A DNA stretch of 64,000 nt, taken from the NCBI RefSeq assembly GCF_001975725.1, contig NZ_CP019434.1, forward strand, positions 2,531,523 to 2,595,522. Reading direction: 5' to 3'. How positions within the stretch are numbered: the first letter of the stretch is position 1; every line of letters begins with the position of its first letter. This DNA comes from Acidihalobacter ferrooxydans. GTDB lineage: Bacteria > Pseudomonadota > Gammaproteobacteria > DSM-5130 > Acidihalobacteraceae. The translations under genes and the position numbers were made by a program. Below are positions 9,668 through 20,228 of the stretch, piece by piece. The notes under the pieces were generated by a model that was given only the letters and a program-made list of their open reading frames with translations, was not told the origin of the DNA and did not search any database.

Positions 9668-10186
9668 TGAGAGCGCCTCCGGAAGCAAAGCATCGCATTG
9701 TACTGGAAGCGCAGCATCAACGGCCGCCAACGCTTCCGCCGGGGGGCTGTCGAGAGCGCACGGCCAAGCGCCACAAAACCACGCGCTGCATGTAGTTACA
9801 CTGCATGCCCTGCACTCTCGGTAAAACCCGGTTAGCACATGAGGCGGAACGCTGATTGCGCAGGGATTTGGATTCACGGGGAATTTTCTTCGGCGAGCAG
9901 CCTAGGGGTCTGTCGGACTTGGAGGATCGTGGCGAGGCGAGTGGGGAATGGAGGCCAGTTTCACGCTCTTTTGAGGACGAGTGGTTCTATTCGACGAAAA
10001 AGAGCGGGGAAATGGGCCCATTATCCCATCGCCGCAGCCGATTCTTTCCAAGTCCGACAGGCTCCTAGTTATGCCATGCCCGGATGAAGAAGACTTTCTG
10101 CGGATTCAAAAATCAAGCAAGGGCACCTCTTCTGATGGTTTATCTGGGTTAAAGTGCCCGTTCGCTTCGCGCACAACGAGGACCCC
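9668..10186. other. Divergent intergenic region with MITE copy 2
   Basis: This region separates the divergent rlmI and DUF255 genes. 9668-9901 holds no gene that I recognise. The MITE-like repeat occupies 9902-10068. Between it and the DUF255 start lies a GGGCAC/GTGCCC inverted pair (about 10122 and 10154), possibly regulatory. Promoters for both genes should lie here, but I cannot place them confidently. Confidence 0.5.
9902..10068 (+). repeat. MITE-like repeat, copy 2
   Basis: A complete copy with terminal inverted repeats. The left end is CTAGGGGTCTGTCGGACTTGG (one mismatch region), the right end CCAAGTCCGACAGGCTCCTAG. An inner pair (GCTCTTTT and AAAAAGAGCG) could fold into a second stem. 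CTAG is present at both outer edges. It is in the same orientation as copy 3, and the two flank the DUF255 gene. Confidence 0.88.
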
Positions 10187-12241
<2,055 letters not shown>

Positions 12242-12245
12242 GGGC

Positions 12246-12408
12246 TAGGAGCCTGTCGGACTTGGAGGATCGAAGCGAGGCGAGTGGGGAATGGAGACCA
12301 GTTTCTCGCTCTTTTGAGGACGAGTGGTTCTATTCGACGAAAAAGAGCGGGTTGTGGGCCCATTATCCCATCGCCGCTGCCGATTCTTTCCAAGTCCGAC
12401 AGGCTCCT
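12246..12408 (+). repeat. MITE-like repeat, copy 3 (best-preserved)
   Basis: The most regular copy: TAGGAGCCTGTCGGACTTGG on the left and CCAAGTCCGACAGGCTCCT on the right, ~163 bp, starting 5 bases after the DUF255 stop codon. It has the same internal stem pair (GCTCTTTT/AAAAAGAGC) as copy 2. A degraded second left end (AGCCTGTCGGGTCAGGAAG) begins at 12412, suggesting a tandem or decayed neighbour copy. It could also act as a transcript end. Confidence 0.88.
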
Positions 12409-12467
12409 TGCAGCCTGTCGGGTCAGGAAGATCGTGGCGAGGCGACTGGACGATGGTGGCCAACCGC

Positions 12468-13238
12468 TCAGTCCGGCACCATAAAATCCTGCTGCGTGAG
12501 CAGGTCGACACCACACTTCAGTTCACTGATCCAGTCGAGAAACCTGCCGATCATTTCCGGGCCCTGGAAGGGCTGACCGTGCTGCGGCACGATCATCTCG
12601 ACATCCATCCCGCGCACCATGTTCGCCCACAGGCGCGTGGCGCGGTTGGAACACATGTAGCGGCGGTGGAAACCCAGCATGCGCGGAATGTGTGCCTCGA
12701 AATCGGTCACCGGATCGCTCACGTCGCCACCACCGACCGACGCGCCCATGTCGCCTGAGAACAGGATGCGGCTGGTCGGGTCATAGAACTGGAAGTTACC
12801 GACCGAATGCAGAAAATGCGCCGGCACGGCCTTGATCATCGAATTGCCGAGCGGGATGTCCATGCCCTTGTCGGGGATCGGCATGCAACGCTGGCCGATC
12901 TTGTCGCCCATATACGACGGCAGCAGATGGGGAATGAAACGCGCCCAGAGCTGCGAGCACACGATGGTGGCATCGGTCCGCGTCACCCAGCTCTGCACGG
13001 AAGTGATGATGTCCGGATCCTGATGCGATGCAAGCAGATACTTCATGTCCTTCAGATTTTCGTACTGAGCGATCTTGTTCGACAGCGCGGTGGACGTCAG
13101 CTCCCCGCCGGGATCGAGCAGCGCGACCTCGCCGTTGTCGACAATCATGAACTGATTGGCCTGAACGCCCGATCCTGTTACGAGATCACCGAAGGCGAGA
13201 CAGGTATGATGCGCATCCTTGAACAGCTCGATTCCCAT
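12468..13238 (-). CDS. MBL-fold protein of the oxygen-binding di-iron (ODP) type
   Basis: A 256-residue metallo-beta-lactamase-fold protein. The usual HxHxDH motif is replaced by SHQDPDI, as in flavodiiron-related and stand-alone ODP proteins. Other metal-ligand regions seen are AHFLHSVGNF, FSGDMGAS and PQHGQP. This pattern suggests a di-iron centre that binds O2 or NO rather than a hydrolase. There is no flavodoxin domain. A TTG start at 13247 is possible, but the ATG at 13238 has GAGG at a proper distance. It is transcribed divergently from the rhodanese gene. Confidence 0.82.
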   Translation of the reverse strand: MGIELFKDAHHTCLAFGDLVTGSGVQANQFMIVDNGEVALLDPGGELTSTALSNKIAQYENLKDMKYLLASHQDPDIITSVQSWVTRTDATIVCSQLWARFIPHLLPSYMGDKIGQRCMPIPDKGMDIPLGNSMIKAVPAHFLHSVGNFQFYDPTSRILFSGDMGASVGGGDVSDPVTDFEAHIPRMLGFHRRYMCSNRATRLWANMVRGMDVEMIVPQHGQPFQGPEMIGRFLDWISELKCGVDLLTQQDFMVPD

Positions 13239-13330
13239 CCGAGTCAATCCTCACACTATTATTGTGGGCGGTAGAATACACCCTCCCGCTATGCACGAAC
13301 CATTCAACGACAGGACTGAAACCAGCCGCC

Positions 13331-13741
13331 ATGCCCAAAACTCTGAGCGACTACATCCGCGAAGCGCGCGCCCGCATCACGGAAATCACGGCCGACGATC
13401 TGGCCGATCTGCTCGATGACGGCGAAGCCCCGCTGCTCATCGACACGCGCGAACCCTACGAGTACGCGGTACGCCATATCCCCGGCGCAGCGCTGATTCC
13501 GCGCGGCGTCATCGAAAGCGCCGCCGACCCGAACAATGCGCGCCGCGTCGACGCGCTGCTGGAAGCGCGCGATCGCACCGTCGTGCTCTATTGCGATACC
13601 GGCGCACGCAGCGCGCTGGCCACCGCCGTGCTGCAGGACATGGGCTACGCAGACGTGCGCAACCTCGCCGGTGGTCTGAAACTCTGGGACGCCGAGGACT
13701 ATGACATCGAAACCGGCGAGTACACCGGAACCTTGCCGTAA
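13331..13741 (+). CDS. Rhodanese-domain sulfurtransferase
   Basis: A 136-residue single-domain rhodanese. The active-site loop is LYCDTGARSALA, with the persulfide cysteine followed by a basic loop. The domain entry motif LLIDTREPYEYAVRHIPGA is intact. The frame extends upstream, but the ATG at 13331 (MPKTLSDYI) is the first plausible start. No signal peptide, so cytoplasmic. It is divergent from the di-iron MBL gene; both could act in sulfur or reactive-species handling, which is inference. Confidence 0.9.
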   Translation: MPKTLSDYIREARARITEITADDLADLLDDGEAPLLIDTREPYEYAVRHIPGAALIPRGVIESAADPNNARRVDALLEARDRTVVLYCDTGARSALATAVLQDMGYADVRNLAGGLKLWDAEDYDIETGEYTGTLP

Positions 13742-13879
13742 AACCCGTCCGCGCCCGCCGCAACACGTCGCCACGCACCCGCCTGAGCGCAGTTCCAGTC
13801 ACCCAACCATCACATGCGCGTCACACGACTGAAAAAGAGGCTTCATAGCATGCTCGCAACAACCCGCAGGAGTTCGAGC

Positions 13880-14716
13880 ATGCCGATCACATCCGCCACA
13901 TCAGCGAAAGTCGCAGCCACGCTGGTCGCCGAACTGGCCACCACGAAAGAACAGATGCGCGAATCGCAGCGCCTGCGCTACCGCGTATTTGCCAGGGAAC
14001 TCGGTGCACACGTGCAAATGCCGCTGCCCGGCCATGAAGCCGACCGCTATGACCACTACTGCCACCATCTGCTCGTGCGTGATCGCCACAGCGGCGAAGT
14101 CGTGGCCAGTACGCGCATCCTGACCGACACCCAATCCAGACTCGGCGGGGGCTTCTACTCCGAAGCCGAATTCGACTTTTCCCCCGTGCTTGCCCTGCCC
14201 GGGCGCATCATCGAGATTGGCCGTACCTGCGTCGCCCCGGCATACCGCAACGGCGGCGCAATCAGCGTGCTGTGGTTGGCGCTGGCACGATTCATGGTCA
14301 TTCACCGCGTGGACTATATGATCGGGTGTGCCAGCATCGGCCTGCGCGACGGCGGCGCCCAGGCGCAGGCCATCACCGAGCAGCTCCGCACGAGCCACTT
14401 CACGCCGGCAAATCTGCGCACACGACCACGCGACCCCCTGCCACGCATTGTCGGCGATCGCCCCACCGATCCGCCTAGCGGTTCGCTGCCTCCACTGCTC
14501 AAGGCCTATCTGCGCCTCGGCGCCCGGGTATGCGGCGAGCCCTGTCTGGATCGCGCATTCAACGTGGCCGATCTGCCGATCCTGCTCGACGTGGACCGCC
14601 TCGACGCACGCTACAGGCGCCATTTCGTACACAATCGCGCGACGACCGCAGTTTCCACACCCATCCCGCCCCCGATCAGGACAGCCCGCCATGCGCACCG
14701 CGCGACGCTTCGCTAG
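13880..14716 (+). CDS. olsB: OlsB-like GNAT N-acyltransferase (ornithine-lipid type)
   Basis: A 278-residue GNAT-fold acyltransferase like OlsB, which transfers a 3-hydroxyacyl chain from ACP to ornithine to make lyso-ornithine lipid. Family stretches are RLRYRVFARELGAHV, DHYCHHLLVRD, RILTD, GGFYSEAEFDF, IEIGRTCVAPAYRNGG and MIGCASI. Longer starts exist at 13814 and 13850, but the ATG at 13880 has AGGAG seven bases upstream. Its 3' end overlaps the next gene by 26 bp. The substrate (ornithine versus another amino acid or amine) cannot be read from sequence. Confidence 0.82.
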   Translation: MPITSATSAKVAATLVAELATTKEQMRESQRLRYRVFARELGAHVQMPLPGHEADRYDHYCHHLLVRDRHSGEVVASTRILTDTQSRLGGGFYSEAEFDFSPVLALPGRIIEIGRTCVAPAYRNGGAISVLWLALARFMVIHRVDYMIGCASIGLRDGGAQAQAITEQLRTSHFTPANLRTRPRDPLPRIVGDRPTDPPSGSLPPLLKAYLRLGARVCGEPCLDRAFNVADLPILLDVDRLDARYRRHFVHNRATTAVSTPIPPPIRTARHAHRATLR

Positions 14717-15473
14717 ACTACTGCTTCTGCTGCTGCACATCGCCCTCGGCGTGGTGCTCACAGTGTTGCTCACGCGACCCCGGCAGACCGCACCCAGCGC
14801 CTTGTTCGACGCCATCGCCGGCTGGTGGAGAGCCCGCATCGCCCGCATCGTCGGCGTGCGCGTACAGACCCGCGGACGTCCGCTCGACGGCCCTGCCCTG
14901 CTCGTCTCGAACCACATCTCCTGGCTGGACATCGCCGTCCTCGGTGGCATTGCGCCGCTGAGTTTTCTTTCCAAATCGGAAGTCCGGCACTGGCCGATTC
15001 TCGGCTGGCTCGCAGCGCGCGGCGGCACGCTGTTTATCCGCCGCGGCGCGCGCGAAGCCGCCGACAATGCCGCCGAGCAGATCACCTGGCACCTGATCCG
15101 CGGACGCAAGGTGCTGCTGTTTCCGGAAGGCACCACCGGCGACGGCAGCACCGTGCGCACCTTTCATCCGCGCCTGTTTTCGGCGGCCGTGCTGGCCGAC
15201 GTACTCATTCAACCCGTTGCCCTGCGCTACACAAAACCGCAGGGCCAGCCACGCGGCACACCCCACCCCACGGCGCCCTTCATCGGTGACGACACCTTTC
15301 CCGCCCACCTGTGGCGTGTGCTGGCCGAGCCGTGCATCGTGGCCGAAGTCACCTTCCTGCCACCGATACACGCTCAGGGCGAGGATCGAAAAACACTCGC
15401 GCGACATGCCCGCGAGAGCATCGCCCGCAGGCTCGACGGCAACGTCGCCGCACAAGGCGAAACGGCCACATAA
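14691..15473 (+). CDS. olsA: 1-acyl-glycerol-3-phosphate / lyso-ornithine-lipid O-acyltransferase (PlsC/OlsA family)
   Basis: A 260-residue membrane-anchored acyltransferase. It has a hydrophobic N-terminal helix (about 8-28), the catalytic HxxxxD motif in SNHISWLDIAVLGG, and the substrate motif FPEGTTGDG. Placed directly after an OlsB-like gene with a 26-bp overlap, it most likely adds the second acyl chain (OlsA role), although a general PlsC function is possible. The start ATG at 14691 has AGGA ten bases upstream. The gene symbol rests on context. Confidence 0.82.
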   Translation: MRTARRFARLLLLLLHIALGVVLTVLLTRPRQTAPSALFDAIAGWWRARIARIVGVRVQTRGRPLDGPALLVSNHISWLDIAVLGGIAPLSFLSKSEVRHWPILGWLAARGGTLFIRRGAREAADNAAEQITWHLIRGRKVLLFPEGTTGDGSTVRTFHPRLFSAAVLADVLIQPVALRYTKPQGQPRGTPHPTAPFIGDDTFPAHLWRVLAEPCIVAEVTFLPPIHAQGEDRKTLARHARESIARRLDGNVAAQGETAT

Positions 15474-15502
15474 GCGCCCCTACCGCCACGGTTCTCCACG
15501 CC

Positions 15503-16723
15503 ATGCCGACACAACAACCCCGGACGCTCAACATCGCCATGGTCAGCGAAACCTGGCCACCCGAAATCAATGGCGTGGCCAATACGCTGCATCACTGGGT
15601 CGAGGCATTGCTCGAACGCGGACACCGGGTGCAGCTCATCCGCCCGCGGCAAGCGGCGGATGACGGCGCGCCGCGCCCGTCCCGCAACCCCAGGTTCTAC
15701 GAACGGCTGGTGCCCAGCGTGCCGCTATTAAGCTATCCGGGACTGCACTTCGGCATGCCGGCAGGACGCCTATTGCGCCAGACCTGGACGCAATTCGCCC
15801 CCGACCTGGTCTTCATCGGCACCGAAGGCCCACTCGGCAACAGCGCATTGCATACCGCCAAGCGCATGGGGCTACCCGCCGTCACCGGCTTCCACACCCG
15901 CTTCGACTACTATAGCCGCCACTACCGCCTGGGCTGGTTCGAGCCCGCCATCCGCGCCCACCTGCGGCGTTTTCACAATCGCGCGGACGCCACGTTCGTA
16001 CCGACCCGCGAGTTGGCCGAACTGCTGGCGCGGCAGGGCTTCCACAAGGCGCGGGTCATCTCCCGCAGCGTGGACATCCATCTGTTCGATCCCGCGCGGC
16101 GCGATGCCGACCTTCGGGCGACCTGGGGCGCAAGTAAGACCACGCCCGTCGTGTTGTACGTCGGGCGCCTGGCACCGGAAAAAAACATCGAACTGGCGAT
16201 CCGCGCTTACCGCGCCATGCAGACCCGCATCCCCGAACTGCGCTTCGTGCTGGTCGGCAGCGGCCCCTTGGAGCAACCGCTCAAGCAGGCCAACCCGGAC
16301 CTGATCTTTGCCGGTTTGCGCACCGCCGAGGACTTGGCCCGGCATTACGCCAGCGGGGATCTGTTTCTGTTTCCCAGCCTCAGCGAAACCTTCGGCAACG
16401 TAGTGATCGAAGCGCTTGCCAGCGGCCTGGGCATCGTCGCCTACGACTATGCGGCCGCACACGAGCATCTGCGGCATAACGAAAACGGTCTGCTCGCCGC
16501 ACCGAACGACGAGACGGCCTTCATTCATCAGGCCGTCAGTCTGGCCGATCAGCCGGCCCTGCTGGAGCGCCTGCGCCAGCAAGCGCGCGCAACCGTCTTC
16601 GAACTGGACTGCGCACGCATTGCCGTACGGCTCGAAAGCCTATTTCTGGAATACGCGCGGCCCGCCGACGCGTCTGTGCTGGAGCGACATCATGCGCCTG
16701 TTAGATCGTCTGACACGGGCTGA
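15503..16723 (+). CDS. GT4-family glycosyltransferase (GT-B fold)
   Basis: A 406-residue glycosyltransferase, probably inner-membrane associated. The N-terminal Rossmann half starts NIAMVSETWPPEINGVANT, with the glycine loop typical of the alpha-mannosyl/glucosyl GT4 group. The C-terminal donor half has YVGRLAPEKNIELAIRAY and the EX7E region PSLSETFGNVVIEALASG. Related proteins transfer mannose, glucose or sulfoquinovose to lipid acceptors. Here it follows two lipid acyltransferase genes and overlaps a PAP2 phosphatase gene by 32 bp. A lipid acceptor is therefore likely, but donor and acceptor are unknown. Confidence 0.85.
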   Translation: MPTQQPRTLNIAMVSETWPPEINGVANTLHHWVEALLERGHRVQLIRPRQAADDGAPRPSRNPRFYERLVPSVPLLSYPGLHFGMPAGRLLRQTWTQFAPDLVFIGTEGPLGNSALHTAKRMGLPAVTGFHTRFDYYSRHYRLGWFEPAIRAHLRRFHNRADATFVPTRELAELLARQGFHKARVISRSVDIHLFDPARRDADLRATWGASKTTPVVLYVGRLAPEKNIELAIRAYRAMQTRIPELRFVLVGSGPLEQPLKQANPDLIFAGLRTAEDLARHYASGDLFLFPSLSETFGNVVIEALASGLGIVAYDYAAAHEHLRHNENGLLAAPNDETAFIHQAVSLADQPALLERLRQQARATVFELDCARIAVRLESLFLEYARPADASVLERHHAPVRSSDTG

Positions 16724-17225
16724 CCAGCGTACCACCGTGCTGTTCAACCGCATCAACCATTGCCGCATACCCGCACGGCTGTTCGCCGTGGTGAGTCGAC
16801 TGGGCAATGGCGTGTTGTGGTACTGCATCATCCTGGCGCTACCGCTCGTCGAAGGCGTTGTCGCCGTGCGGGTCAGCCTGCAGATGGTCGCCGTCGGCCT
16901 GGTGTCCTACCTGCTCTACCGCTGGCTCAAGCGCAGCACCGGCCGCGCGCGCCCCTGCCAGGCGCACGACGGCGTCCTGCACAGCGTGGCGCCGCTGGAC
17001 GAATTCAGCTTCCCGTCCGGCCATACGATGCATGCCGTCGCCTTCACGATCATCCTGCTGGCGTCCTACCCGGCATGGGGGCTGGCGGTGGCGCCGTTCA
17101 CGGTGCTGGTGGCGCTGTCGCGGATGGTGCTGGGCCTGCATTACCCGAGCGATGTGATCGCCGGCGCGCTGATCGGCGCTTTGATGGCGACATTCAGCAT
17201 TGTATTGATGGGCGCAGTGCAATAA
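16692..17225 (+). CDS. PAP2-family membrane phosphatase
   Basis: A 177-residue phosphatidic-acid-phosphatase type 2 protein with four to six membrane helices. All three catalytic motifs are visible: KRSTGRARPC (KxxxxxxRP), FPSGHT (PSGH) and SRMVLGLHYPSD (SRxxxxxHxxxD). It probably removes phosphate from a lipid phosphate such as phosphatidate or undecaprenyl pyrophosphate. It overlaps the glycosyltransferase gene by 32 bp and ends the four-gene lipid operon. Confidence 0.9.
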   Translation: MRLLDRLTRADQRTTVLFNRINHCRIPARLFAVVSRLGNGVLWYCIILALPLVEGVVAVRVSLQMVAVGLVSYLLYRWLKRSTGRARPCQAHDGVLHSVAPLDEFSFPSGHTMHAVAFTIILLASYPAWGLAVAPFTVLVALSRMVLGLHYPSDVIAGALIGALMATFSIVLMGAVQ

Positions 17226-17271
17226 CGTATCCCGTAGTCGGCGGGCCGGGCCACGCACGGGTCCGCAGCGG

Positions 17272-17565
17272 TCATGCCGTCAGATGGCTTTCGAGAGCGA
17301 TGATCCGTCTCGGCGCGGCAGGCTCGTCGATCCAGACGTAAACCGCGCGCAACGCCGGCGTCGTGCAGCTCGATCCGCTGCAACCGGAACATCCTGACCC
17401 ACAGGCGCTCTGCATCGGCGCCAGCTCCCGCACCCGGCCTTTGCGCACCCAGAAATCGAGCACGCCGCGCAGCGCCTCGGCGTCGCAGCCGAAGCGGTTG
17501 ACCAGGTCGCTCATGGGCGCCATGCCGCGCGCCTGCAGATAGTGCTTGACCGCGCTCGGACTCAT
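17272..17565 (-). CDS. feoC: FeoC-like [Fe-S]-dependent transcriptional regulator
   Basis: A 97-residue FeoC. An N-terminal winged-helix (SAVKHYLQARGMAPMSDLVNRFGCDAEALRGVLDFWVRKGRV) is followed by the cysteine cluster SACGSGCSGCSGSSC, a presumed iron-sulfur ligand set. The C-terminal extension after the cysteines is longer than in enterobacterial FeoC. The start ATG overlaps the feoB stop by 4 bases. A much longer open frame extends upstream antiparallel to feoB codons but is a shadow. Confidence 0.88.
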   Translation of the reverse strand: MSPSAVKHYLQARGMAPMSDLVNRFGCDAEALRGVLDFWVRKGRVRELAPMQSACGSGCSGCSGSSCTTPALRAVYVWIDEPAAPRRIIALESHLTA

Positions 17566-19892
17566 GCTGCGCGCACCTTCAGCGCCAGCCGCTGGCCGCG
17601 CCTGCGCAGCAGCCAGACCGTGAGCGCGAACATCATCAACACCCCACCCAGCCAGGCGAATGACTGCGCCGGATGTGCCGCATATGTGGCGAACTGGTAG
17701 TAGAGCACAGCCAGCCCATAGGCCAGTTCCAACCCCCAGATGACGGAGAACGCAGTCCACGCGCGACTCCCGGTCTCGCGATAAATCGCCGCCATGGTGT
17801 TCACGCAGGGCAGGTACAGCAGCACGAAAATCAGGTAGGCGATCGCCGCCGGCACGCTGAACAGCGCGCCCATGCGCGTGAGCGTGGACACATCGACCTG
17901 CTGCTGCGCAGCAGCCTGCCGGAGCGTGCTCTGCTCGACCTTGCCGAGCGCAGTCAGGCCCAGGGGGTCCAGAAAGCCGCTGGCGAAAGCGCGCGCGTTC
18001 TTCGGGATGCTCGCCACCGCAGTTTCGATTTCGCCGCGGAAATCGAAGCTCGGTTGGGGCCGGCCGGAAGCGGTGGCGACGGCCGCGTCCATCTTGCTGT
18101 ACACGCCATTGAGCGTGCCGACGACGATTTCCTTGACCACCACGCCGGACAGCAGCCCGACCGTCGCCGGCCAGTTTTCCTCGGTGATGCCCATGGGGTG
18201 GAACACCGGGGTGATCGTCTTGCCGATGGTGGCCAACACGGAATCGCCGATGCGCTCGTTGCCCAGCGGCTGGCCGCTCGGGCTGAAGCTCGCCAGCACG
18301 TTGACCACCACCGAGGCGATGATGATGACTTTGCCGACACGCAACAGGAACACCGACAGCCGCTCCCAGGTGCTGCGCGCCATGCCGCGCAGGGTCGGAA
18401 TGTGATAGGCCGGCATTTCCATCACGAACGGCGTCGCCTCGCCCTTGAGCGCGGTGCGCTTGAGCAGGAAGGCGGTCAGGATCGCGGCGACAATGCCGAG
18501 CACGTACAGCGCAAACACCAGCTGTCCGCCGTGCTCGCGGAAAAACACGGTGACGAAAGCCATGTAGATGACCAGCCGCGCGCTGCACGACATGAACGGC
18601 TGCATCAGCGCAGACACCAGTCGTTCGCGCGGATCTTCCAGCGTACGCGTGGCCATCACCGCCGGCACGTTGCAGCCAAAGCCGACAATCATCGGCACGA
18701 AGGCCTTGCCCGGCAGACCGATGCGGCGCATGAAACGGTCCATCACGAAAGCGGCACGGGCCATGTAGCCCGAGTCTTCGAGGATGGACAGAAACAGAAA
18801 GGTCATGCCGATCGGCGCGATGAAGGTTGAGAGCAGTTCCAGCGCGCTGCCGACCGAGGTCGCCAGCGAGATCAGCCACGCCGGACTGTGCGCGGCCTCC
18901 ATCACGTGCGCCAGCCCGCTGACGAACAACGCATGGGTTATGCCATTGAAGAAATCGATAAAAATGTTGCCGCCGTTGAAGCTCAGTACGAACAGCAGAT
19001 ACATCACGCCAAGGAAGATCGGCAGGCCGAGGAAACGGTTGAGCACGATACGGTCGAGCCGGTCGGTCAGCGTGCGCCTGACTTCGCCCTGACGCTTGAG
19101 CGTCTCGCTCAACGCCTCATGCACGAAGGTGTAGCGCGCATCGGCGACGATCACATCGGCTTCCTCCCCGGTGTGTTCCTCGATCGCAAGCTGCTGGCGT
19201 GCGGCCTCCTCGCGCGCCGCCACGCTGACCGCCGCGAGCACCGCCGCATCATTTTCCAGCAGCTTGACGCCCAGCCAGCGGGCGTCAACCTTGCTGTCCG
19301 TGGCCGTGTCGCGCAACAGCGGCTCCAAAGCCGCCAGCGCGGTTTCGATGGCCGGCGCATAAATCAACTCCACGCCATGCGTGGGGCGAGCGCTCGCCTG
19401 CTCGACGGCGATGCGCTTGAGCGCCTCGACACCATCGCCCCTGGCGGCGATCAGCGCCACCACCGGGCACCCGAGACGCTGCGCCAGCCCCGGCAGATCG
19501 ATGCTCACGCCGGCTTCACGCGCCATATCAAGCATGTTCACCGCCAGAATCAGCGGCACGCGCATCTCCATCAACTGCGTGGTCAGATAAAGATTGCGCT
19601 CCAGATTGGAGGCATCGACGATGTTGACGATCAGATCGGCCTCGCCCGATAGCGCGTAGTCTCGCGCAATGGCCTCGTCCAGCGAGGCGCTGGACGCCGC
19701 ATCCAGCGAATAGGTGCCGGGCAGATCGACCACTTCGACCTGATCCGCGCCCACATCGAAATACCCCACTTTGCGGTCCACCGTCACGCCCGGCCAGTTG
19801 CCGACCTTCTGCCGCATGCCGGTGAGCGCATTGAACAGCGTGGTCTTGCCGCAGTTCGGGTTGCCGATCAAACCGATGGTGTAACGACTCAT
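17562..19892 (-). CDS. feoB: Ferrous iron transport GTPase/permease FeoB
   Basis: A 776-residue Fe(II) transporter. The N-terminal G domain has P-loop GNPNCGKT (10-17), the switch region GNWPGVTVDRK and DLPGTYSLD. A helical regulatory region follows. The membrane part contains the two Gate repeats, with GFGCNVPAVMATRT and the C-terminal YLPCVNTMAAIYRETGSR. The length is normal. It lies downstream of two feoA genes, with a Fur box in the 60-bp gap before it, and is coupled to feoC. Confidence 0.97.
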   Translation of the reverse strand: MSRYTIGLIGNPNCGKTTLFNALTGMRQKVGNWPGVTVDRKVGYFDVGADQVEVVDLPGTYSLDAASSASLDEAIARDYALSGEADLIVNIVDASNLERNLYLTTQLMEMRVPLILAVNMLDMAREAGVSIDLPGLAQRLGCPVVALIAARGDGVEALKRIAVEQASARPTHGVELIYAPAIETALAALEPLLRDTATDSKVDARWLGVKLLENDAAVLAAVSVAAREEAARQQLAIEEHTGEEADVIVADARYTFVHEALSETLKRQGEVRRTLTDRLDRIVLNRFLGLPIFLGVMYLLFVLSFNGGNIFIDFFNGITHALFVSGLAHVMEAAHSPAWLISLATSVGSALELLSTFIAPIGMTFLFLSILEDSGYMARAAFVMDRFMRRIGLPGKAFVPMIVGFGCNVPAVMATRTLEDPRERLVSALMQPFMSCSARLVIYMAFVTVFFREHGGQLVFALYVLGIVAAILTAFLLKRTALKGEATPFVMEMPAYHIPTLRGMARSTWERLSVFLLRVGKVIIIASVVVNVLASFSPSGQPLGNERIGDSVLATIGKTITPVFHPMGITEENWPATVGLLSGVVVKEIVVGTLNGVYSKMDAAVATASGRPQPSFDFRGEIETAVASIPKNARAFASGFLDPLGLTALGKVEQSTLRQAAAQQQVDVSTLTRMGALFSVPAAIAYLIFVLLYLPCVNTMAAIYRETGSRAWTAFSVIWGLELAYGLAVLYYQFATYAAHPAQSFAWLGGVLMMFALTVWLLRRRGQRLALKVRAA

Positions 19893-19909
19893 GATGTTGG
19901 GGATGCTCT

Positions 19910-19928
19910 TTAATTGATAATCATTAAC
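19910..19928. promoter_or_regulatory. Fur box between feoA and feoB
   Basis: TTAATTGATAATCATTAAC matches the classic 19-bp Fur consensus at 14 positions, including the central TGATAATCATTA core. It lies 18 bp upstream of the feoB start, inside the operon. It implies either a second Fur-controlled promoter for feoBC or roadblock repression. Confidence 0.82.
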
Positions 19929-19952
19929 ATTCGCGTGGAAATAAAAAACGGC

Positions 19953-20228
19953 TCAGCCGCGCTCGATACGCAGCGCCCTGGCCTCGTCCTTGCGTAGCGC
20001 CAAAGCGCTGCCACGGACACGAATCTCCACCGGATCGCCGAGCGGAGCCACGCGGACGACCGTAAATTCGGTGCGCGGCGTCAGCCCCATCGCCAGCAGG
20101 CGTCGGCGATAGACCGCCTCTGATTTATCGAAGCCCAGCACCTTGCCGGTTTCGCCGACTTTCAATTCGGCCAACGTCACGCGCGAGCGCATGCCGTCGG
20201 CTACCTCCCCCACACTCACAATTTGCAT
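19953..20228 (-). CDS. feoA: FeoA SH3-like protein (proximal copy)
   Basis: A 91-residue FeoA, a small cytoplasmic SH3-like partner of FeoB. Family motifs are LAELKVGETGKVLGFD, RRRLLAMGLTPRTEFTVVRVAPLGDPVEIRVRGSALALRKDEA. It overlaps the upstream FeoA-type gene by 13 bp. Two consecutive feoA genes before feoB are also seen in other proteobacteria. Paralogue roles are not established. Confidence 0.93.
   Translation of the reverse strand: MQIVSVGEVADGMRSRVTLAELKVGETGKVLGFDKSEAVYRRRLLAMGLTPRTEFTVVRVAPLGDPVEIRVRGSALALRKDEARALRIERG

Noticed and set aside
17566..18879. Upstream extension of the feoC frame
   Set aside because: It runs out of frame within feoB; only the last 97 codons match FeoC and they start at an ATG coupled to the feoB stop.
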